A DNA stretch of 44,152 nucleotides, taken from Acidimicrobiaceae bacterium (GTDB taxonomy: Bacteria; Actinomycetota; Acidimicrobiia; Acidimicrobiales; RAAP-2). The translations under genes were made by a program, and so were the position numbers. Shown one piece after another: positions 40,272 to 44,152 of the stretch. The stretch spans positions 1-44,152 of the forward strand of contig PNAH01000024.1 of NCBI GenBank assembly GCA_003170315.1, in the 5' to 3' direction. How positions within the stretch are numbered: the first letter of the stretch is position 1; each line of letters starts with the position of its first letter. Under the pieces are notes generated by a model. The model made no database searches. It was not told the origin of the DNA and saw nothing but the letters and a program-made list of their open reading frames with translations.

Positions 40272-40736
40272 TCAGGCGAGGTCCTTCCTCATCTCAATGG
40301 TCATGGTTTTGTAGTCCATCGAGTCATACAGACCCCGGGCGACCGCGTTGGGGCCAAAGACGTTGAGCGCGAGTCTCGTGCCACCTTGGCTCTTGACATA
40401 GCCCTCCGCGGCTTGCATCGTGCTCCGCCCAAAGCCTTTGCCTCGAAAGGCTTCGTCAATCACGATGTCATACACGTACCATTCCCCTGCATTCCGCTCT
40501 TCTCTCGTAGCGAGCCAGAGAGATCCGACTTTCGTCTCATCGTCCATCACGTCAAAGATGCGTTGATCATCATTCGGCGCGCCGTTGACGAAGAGTGCCT
40601 TTTCGTTTAGCTCGATGTTCAGCGATGCTTCTTCGGAGGTAAATCCGGTGCCTAATAGTTGCTTGCGGTAGTCCGCCCACATCGATGTAAGCCACACCTT
40701 GAGGTCTTGGTCAGGTATTGGGACGAGGCGAATCAT
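40272..40736 (-). CDS. GNAT family N-acetyltransferase (paralogue of the one at 24 kb)
   Basis: A 154-residue GNAT with the same length and layout as the protein at 23896-24360. The N-terminus is DLKVWLTSMWADYRKQLLGTG, the middle VGSLWLATRE, motif A DIVIDEAFRGKGFGRSTMQAAE and the end LALNVFGPNAVARGLYDSMDYK. The ATG at 40736 is supported by TAGATT exactly 6 nt upstream, the same hexamer used by its paralogue. Both genes are probably leaderless and monocistronic. The substrate is unknown. Confidence 0.9.
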   Translation of the reverse strand: MIRLVPIPDQDLKVWLTSMWADYRKQLLGTGFTSEEASLNIELNEKALFVNGAPNDDQRIFDVMDDETKVGSLWLATREERNAGEWYVYDIVIDEAFRGKGFGRSTMQAAEGYVKSQGGTRLALNVFGPNAVARGLYDSMDYKTMTIEMRKDLA

Positions 40737-40742
40737 CACGTC

Positions 40743-40748
40743 AATCTA
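40743..40748 (-). promoter_or_regulatory. -10 element, leaderless start of GNAT gene
   Basis: Minus strand TAGATT, GACGTG, then ATG at 40736. Confidence 0.6.
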
Positions 40749-40907
40749 CAATCACCTGATGACTAGAGGGCGCTGACAAGAAGACGAGGTGAGCACGACG
40801 CACCGGCTCATTCCATCACAGATCAATGATGAATAGATGGGCGCCGAAGGAAATAGGGTGCGATTATTTGTCTCATTAGCTCGAGTTCTGGAATCCAGAA
40901 AGCAATG

Positions 40908-41519
40908 TTAAGAGGGTTCAAGGACCTTGATTTGGTGCACCTTCTGCAAGTCGGCCCGTTGGCGAAGCATCCTCGTCGTACAGAAGGCCAGCACCGTCCA
41001 CAACACGCCCACGAACACCTCTATGGCTGCCACCGGATCGGCGTACTGGGCGAAGATTTTCGATTGGGTCGTTCGCGCCAGCGCTTCGAATAAAAAGAGC
41101 AGGCCCAACGCAACCACGGGAGCCATCGAGAGGTTTTTCTTCCACCACGCTCCGAACACGCCGAAGAGCGGTCCACTGAAAAGTGCCAGCTCGAAGTACT
41201 TCTTTCCTACCCCCAACGAATAATGAAAACGACTCAGCCACGATACCGAACCAAATCGAAAGATGAGGCTGTTCACGAAGTAGAAGCCGATCAACGCGAG
41301 AATCGTCGCACCAAAACCGGCGACAACGCTGAGCACAATTCGACGATCACTCGTCGCGGCGCCGGCGAGGAAAGCGAGGAGAAACCAGGGTGCCGCCGTT
41401 TGACTCAACGCGCCGACGAGTCCCGTGCCGTCACCTTTGATGAGCGAATCGAGAGCGCCAAGTACCAGGGCAATTACTCCCACCGCCAATACGCGCTGGA
41501 TCTGCTGACTCGTCGTCAT
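40908..41519 (-). CDS. Membrane protein, DUF6518-like
   Basis: A 203-residue integral membrane protein with about six hydrophobic segments (VLAVGVIALVLGALDSL, PWFLLAFLAGAATS, VLSVVAGFGATILALIGFYFV, YFELALFSGPLFGVFGAWW, MAPVVALGLLFLFEALA, AIEVFVGVLWTVLAFC). The arrangement AxWFLLAFxAGA followed by a GFGAT-LALIGFY helix is like the DUF6518 family of actinobacteria. The function is unknown. The ATG at 41519 has TATTCT 7 nt upstream. Confidence 0.7.
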   Translation of the reverse strand: MTTSQQIQRVLAVGVIALVLGALDSLIKGDGTGLVGALSQTAAPWFLLAFLAGAATSDRRIVLSVVAGFGATILALIGFYFVNSLIFRFGSVSWLSRFHYSLGVGKKYFELALFSGPLFGVFGAWWKKNLSMAPVVALGLLFLFEALARTTQSKIFAQYADPVAAIEVFVGVLWTVLAFCTTRMLRQRADLQKVHQIKVLEPS

Positions 41520-41526
41520 TGAATAC

Positions 41527-41532
41527 AGAATA
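41527..41532 (-). promoter_or_regulatory. -10 element, near-leaderless start of membrane protein gene
   Basis: Minus strand TATTCT, 7 nt, then ATG at 41519. Confidence 0.5.
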
Positions 41533-41617
41533 ATGACCCGCGCGAGGCAACGCGCGCCGGGCATATGTTGATCCCTTGCGCGACCGTTAAGTCCCCGAGA
41601 ATCACGCCTCGGCCGTC

Positions 41618-42058
41618 TTACGCGTCTTCTACCAAAAAACGATAAGCATTCGTCTTGCGACGTTCGAACCCGAGTCGTGCGTACAGTCGATTGGCCGCTT
41701 CACGTGAAGGCCTTGTCGTGAGGTCAATTGATCGAACGTGTCGACGACGCGATTCTTCGATCGCCGCGTTGGTCAAGGCCTCACCGACACCGGTCCCGCG
41801 AGCGGATGCGTCAACGACCACGTCTTCGATCCACGCTCGCAACCCAGTGGGAATCAAAAAGACCACGAGCGTCAGCGATCCGACGAGCCGCCCCTCGTCG
41901 CGCGCCACAAAGACGACCGTGGACGGCGAAGCGAGAAGTTCCGCAACGTCCGTCGTATTTAGGGGCGCGGCGTGCGTCGAGAGTTGGGGCAAGAGGGAGT
42001 TCAGACCCTCGACCAACTCTTCGGTCACCTCGTGGGCGATCTCAACCTGCACGCTCAT
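41618..42058 (-). CDS. GNAT family N-acetyltransferase
   Basis: A 146-residue GNAT. ELVEGLNSLLPQLSTHAAPLNTTDVAELLASPSTVVFVARDEGRLVGSLTLVVF is followed by motif A AWIEDVVVDASARGTGVGEALTNAAIEE and motif B AANRLYARLGFERRKTNAYRF, the classical small GNAT pattern. The ATG at 42058 overlaps the NUDIX stop (ATGA) and has GAGAGGGG just upstream, so it is translationally coupled as the last gene of the HemQ-NUDIX-GNAT operon. Confidence 0.9.
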   Translation of the reverse strand: MSVQVEIAHEVTEELVEGLNSLLPQLSTHAAPLNTTDVAELLASPSTVVFVARDEGRLVGSLTLVVFLIPTGLRAWIEDVVVDASARGTGVGEALTNAAIEESRRRHVRSIDLTTRPSREAANRLYARLGFERRKTNAYRFLVEDA

Positions 42059-42747
42059 TGGTCCCCTCTCCACACCGGTCGACGCAGGTCGTCGTAGAAG
42101 ACGTCACGGTGCTCGCCATCGATGGCGGCAAAGATTGGGCCGGCCCATCGTTCCGCGCCAATAATCGGCGACGGCAAGTTGTCGCGCGTGAACCAGCCGG
42201 CGTCGGTGCATTCCAATGGATGAATCTTCATCTCCCCGCCGACGGCGCGGCAGAAGAACAGCAACGAATACAGAGGAATTCGAGACGAGCCCAGTCGCAT
42301 GCCGTCGAGAACGCCAAGGAGCCGCACCGGTTCGACTTCAATGCCCGTCTCTTCCAGGACCTCTTTGACCACGACTTCGGCGGCCGAGTAACCCACGTCG
42401 CACCAGCCGGTCGGGTACAGCCACACGCCGGAGTCGGCCCGTTGAATGAGGAGGAGCTCGCCGCGGTCATTGGTCACGGCCGCCCCGACCGCGACCTTGG
42501 GCGTCTGGTAGCCCGCGACACCGGATCCGACTTCCTTCATCCATTCAACGACGTATCCGTCGGCGTCGAGCACGCCGTCCAGGCCCACTTCGGCCGCCGC
42601 CTTGATATCGCCGGCGATCTTCAGGACCTCGTCGAAACGCTCGCGTTCGTATTGGCTCTCGCTGAAACCCAAGCCGGTTCTCGCGACGCCGGCCAATGAC
42701 TCGGCCCAGCGCAGGAGCGTCTTTTCGGGCACCGGTTCCACCGTCAT
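42055..42747 (-). CDS. NUDIX hydrolase with N-terminal extension
   Basis: A 230-residue protein. The first about 70 residues are helical (LLRWAESLAGVARTGLGFSESQYERERFDEVLKIA), as in the NUDIX_N family that precedes some ADP-ribose pyrophosphatases. The NUDIX domain follows (VAVGAAVTNDRGELLLIQRADSGVWLYPTGWCDVGYSAAEVVVKEVLEETGIEV). Within the NUDIX box GWCDVGYSA..KEVLEETGI, the usual first Glu (GxxxxxE) is replaced by Tyr and the usual Arg by Lys. The catalytic EE pair is intact. The substrate is probably a nucleoside diphosphate derivative but is not defined. It lies 17 bp after HemQ and overlaps the next GNAT by 4 nt. Confidence 0.88.
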   Translation of the reverse strand: MTVEPVPEKTLLRWAESLAGVARTGLGFSESQYERERFDEVLKIAGDIKAAAEVGLDGVLDADGYVVEWMKEVGSGVAGYQTPKVAVGAAVTNDRGELLLIQRADSGVWLYPTGWCDVGYSAAEVVVKEVLEETGIEVEPVRLLGVLDGMRLGSSRIPLYSLLFFCRAVGGEMKIHPLECTDAGWFTRDNLPSPIIGAERWAGPIFAAIDGEHRDVFYDDLRRPVWRGDQ

Positions 42748-42764
42748 GACGCTACCCGCGCGCC

Positions 42765-43448
42765 CTAAGCCAACGTGGCGTCAAGTACTTCGTCCAGCGT
42801 GCCCACGAGACCCGTGTAGAACGCGCCGAACTCGGCGTACAGCGTCGAGGCCTCGTCGTAGCGCATCGTGTAGACGCACTCTTTGAGATCATCGACATGC
42901 ACCCCGAAGAGCGTGACGCCCCACTCCCAGTCGTCTAAACCCGTCGAACCGGTGATGACCTGGAGGATGCGGCCCTTGAACTCGCGGCCGAGGGCCCCGT
43001 GCTGACGCATGAGTCGCTCACGCTCGTCGTAGGCGAGCGCGTACCAATTGTTCTTCTCCTCGCGACGTTTCGACATTGGGTAGAAGCAAAACGCTCGCTT
43101 GCCCTCGGGCGGCAGCGTCGGAAAGAGGCGGTCCTGCAGCATCTTCTCGGGCATGCCGGCCGCGTACTCGCTCACTTCGGTGACTGAGACGTAGCTCTCG
43201 GCCACGAGGAAGTCGGCCGCCTGGATCTTCGATTGCAGTTGGCGCAACGTCCAGAGGTCTTCGCCGAGGATCATAAAACAGACGTCGGCCTTGGCACCCA
43301 TGATGGCCACGCTCACCACCTGCAGACCGATGGCGTGCGCGTCGTCGACGGCTTTTCGCACCGCACCGGCGTCCACGTCGGCGCCAGGGTGACAGAACAG
43401 GTGCAGGACGTTAAGCCCACGAGAGGGCGCGAGCGGTTCGGGAGTCAT
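42765..43448 (-). CDS. hemQ: HemQ, coproheme decarboxylase (chlorite dismutase family)
   Basis: A 227-residue chlorite-dismutase-fold protein with the hallmarks of HemQ. FCFYPMSKRREEKNNWYAL has the catalytic Tyr (Tyr123). LMRQHGALGREFKGRILQVITGSTGLDDWEWGVTLF contains the proximal His (His150), and MRYDEASTLYAEFGAFYTG is the C-terminal signature. It converts coproheme III to heme b by oxidative decarboxylation, the last step of the coproporphyrin-dependent heme pathway of Gram-positive bacteria. The ATG at 43448 has TAGCAT exactly 6 nt upstream. It heads an operon with a NUDIX hydrolase and a GNAT. Confidence 0.95.
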   Translation of the reverse strand: MTPEPLAPSRGLNVLHLFCHPGADVDAGAVRKAVDDAHAIGLQVVSVAIMGAKADVCFMILGEDLWTLRQLQSKIQAADFLVAESYVSVTEVSEYAAGMPEKMLQDRLFPTLPPEGKRAFCFYPMSKRREEKNNWYALAYDERERLMRQHGALGREFKGRILQVITGSTGLDDWEWGVTLFGVHVDDLKECVYTMRYDEASTLYAEFGAFYTGLVGTLDEVLDATLA

Positions 43449-43454
43449 GGCCCA

Positions 43455-43460
43455 ATGCTA
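43455..43460 (-). promoter_or_regulatory. -10 element, leaderless start of hemQ
   Basis: Minus strand TAGCAT, TGGGCC, then ATG at 43448. Confidence 0.6.
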
Positions 43461-43501
43461 GGACCAGTCCGCAAAGGCCGAACTTTGAGCGGCGCCCAAA
43501 G

Positions 43502-43535
43502 AGAAACCGTGGGGCCCGAAGGCCCCACGGTTTCT
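43502..43535 (-). terminator. Rho-independent terminator of groEL
   Basis: A perfect 15-bp stem (43502-43516 with 43521-43535) closes a 4-nt loop that reads UUCG on the groEL strand, a very stable tetraloop. It is GC-rich near the loop and A/T-rich at the base, followed by a T/C tract (CTTT), 24 bp after the groEL stop. It is the strongest hairpin in the window. Confidence 0.9.
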
Positions 43536-43558
43536 ACAGAGTTGGAGAAGCGGACGGC

Positions 43559-44152
43559 TTAGTAGTCGTCCATTCCGCCGCCGGGCATCGCCGCGACCTT
43601 CTCTTCGGGCTTGTCGACGATGACGCACTCGGTGGTCAGGAACAACGCCGCAATCGAGGCCGCGTTCTGCAAGGCCGAGCGGGTCACCTTCGCCGCGTCG
43701 ATCACGCCGGCCTTGATGAGGTCCTCGTAGTCACCGGTCGCCGCGTTGAGTCCTTCGGTCGCCTTCTTGAGATTGCGAACCTTGTCGACGATGACGCCAC
43801 CTTCCAGACCGGCGTTGACCGCGATCTGATTGAGCGGCGCCTCGACGGCCTTGGCGACCATGCGCGCGCCGGTCGCCTCGTCGCCAAGGAGCTTGTCGGC
43901 CGCTTCGAGGATTCGAGTCTGGCTGCGCAAGAGTGCAACGCCACCGCCGGGTACGACGCCCTCTTCGATGGCGGCCTTCGTCGTCGACACCGCGTCTTCG
44001 ATGCGGTGCTTCTTCTCTTTCAGTTCGACCTCGGTCGCCGCGCCCACCTTGATGACGGCCACGCCGCCGGAAAGCTTGGCCAAACGCTCCTGGAGCTTCT
44101 CGCGGTCGTAGTCGGAGTCGGTGTTGTCGATCTCGGCCTTGATCTGGTTGAT
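43559..44152 (-). CDS. groEL: Chaperonin GroEL (60 kDa), C-terminal part
   Basis: The last 197 residues of GroEL; the gene continues beyond the right edge. The frame is open to base 44152 ([61 protein letters not shown]). It includes the hinge/equatorial signature [59 protein letters not shown] and the tail PGGGMDDY. It assists protein folding with GroES. No groES is in view, so it may lie upstream beyond the window, or elsewhere. The gene ends at a UUCG-loop terminator. Confidence 0.98.
   Translation of the reverse strand: MNQIKAEIDNTDSDYDREKLQERLAKLSGGVAVIKVGAATEVELKEKKHRIEDAVSTTKAAIEEGVVPGGGVALLRSQTRILEAADKLLGDEATGARMVAKAVEAPLNQIAVNAGLEGGVIVDKVRNLKKATEGLNAATGDYEDLIKAGVIDAAKVTRSALQNAASIAALFLTTECVIVDKPEEKVAAMPGGGMDDY

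Noticed and set aside
1..44152. CRISPR array, insertion sequence, prophage or integrase
   Set aside because: No array of direct repeats with spacers, no transposase or integrase motif and no terminal inverted repeats were seen.

Overview
The window is a gene-dense stretch of a moderately GC-rich chromosome, most likely from an actinobacterium. Pointers to that group are a DipZ-type CcdA-thioredoxin fusion, a HemQ coproheme decarboxylase, a mycothiol-dependent-enzyme (DinB/MDMPI) family protein, a mycoredoxin-like glutaredoxin domain, DUF3048, a PaiB homologue and a GroEL ending in PGGGMDDY. The start-codon architecture described below and the lack of streptomycete or mycobacterial landmarks would fit a deep lineage such as Acidimicrobiia, but that placement is inference. 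No mobile element, phage gene, CRISPR array or rRNA was seen.

Layout. 1-6.1 kb: the end of typA, a tRNA-Ser(UGA), a redox-type operon (ECF sigma factor, zinc-binding anti-sigma factor, glutaredoxin-thioredoxin reductase fusion) and a PAS-PAS-histidine kinase-receiver hybrid. 6.1-10.4 kb: prephenate dehydratase, a PLP-dependent decarboxylase converging on an agmatinase-family enzyme, and an alpha/beta hydrolase. 10.4-16.5 kb: an SRPBCC gene interrupted by an in-frame TGA, a DUF3048 protein, a PaiB/GNAT/GNAT operon, a ClC transporter, a pirin and a VOC protein. 16.6-19.9 kb: NfeD facing an SPFH protein, and DipZ. 20-26 kb: a DJ-1/PfpI protein, a TetR-GNAT operon divergent from an epimerase-like reductase with two identical palindromic operators between them, an O-methyltransferase, a GNAT and an amidase. 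26-36.8 kb: mostly small stand-alone enzymes (VOC, ABM, methyltransferase, DinB, nitrilase, ketopantoate-reductase-like, phosphotransferase, P-loop kinase, CYTH), plus one gene that looks frameshifted. 36.8-41.5 kb: by eye a lower-GC block with a questin-oxidase-like protein, two GNATs, a LiaF-like protein, a regulator/membrane-protein pair and a DUF6518-like membrane protein. 41.6-44.15 kb: a HemQ-NUDIX-GNAT operon and the 3' end of groEL with a strong terminator.

The most striking signal runs across the whole window. Many genes on both strands have a TANNNT hexamer exactly 6 nt (sometimes 7) before the start codon, which puts the transcription start on or next to the start codon. I count 18 exact N6 cases, 4 with N7 and 2 near matches, while about a dozen other genes carry a Shine-Dalgarno sequence. 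Leaderless transcription therefore appears to be a main mode of expression here, and the pattern helps decide several starts. It also supports a GTG start for the SRPBCC gene upstream of its internal stop codon.

Functional themes are thiol redox homeostasis (sigma/anti-sigma/Grx-TrxR, DipZ, MDMPI), envelope maintenance (SPFH/NfeD, LiaF-like, DUF3048, ClC), heme synthesis by the coproporphyrin route (HemQ), and many small-molecule-modifying enzymes (seven GNATs, five VOC proteins, two ABM proteins).
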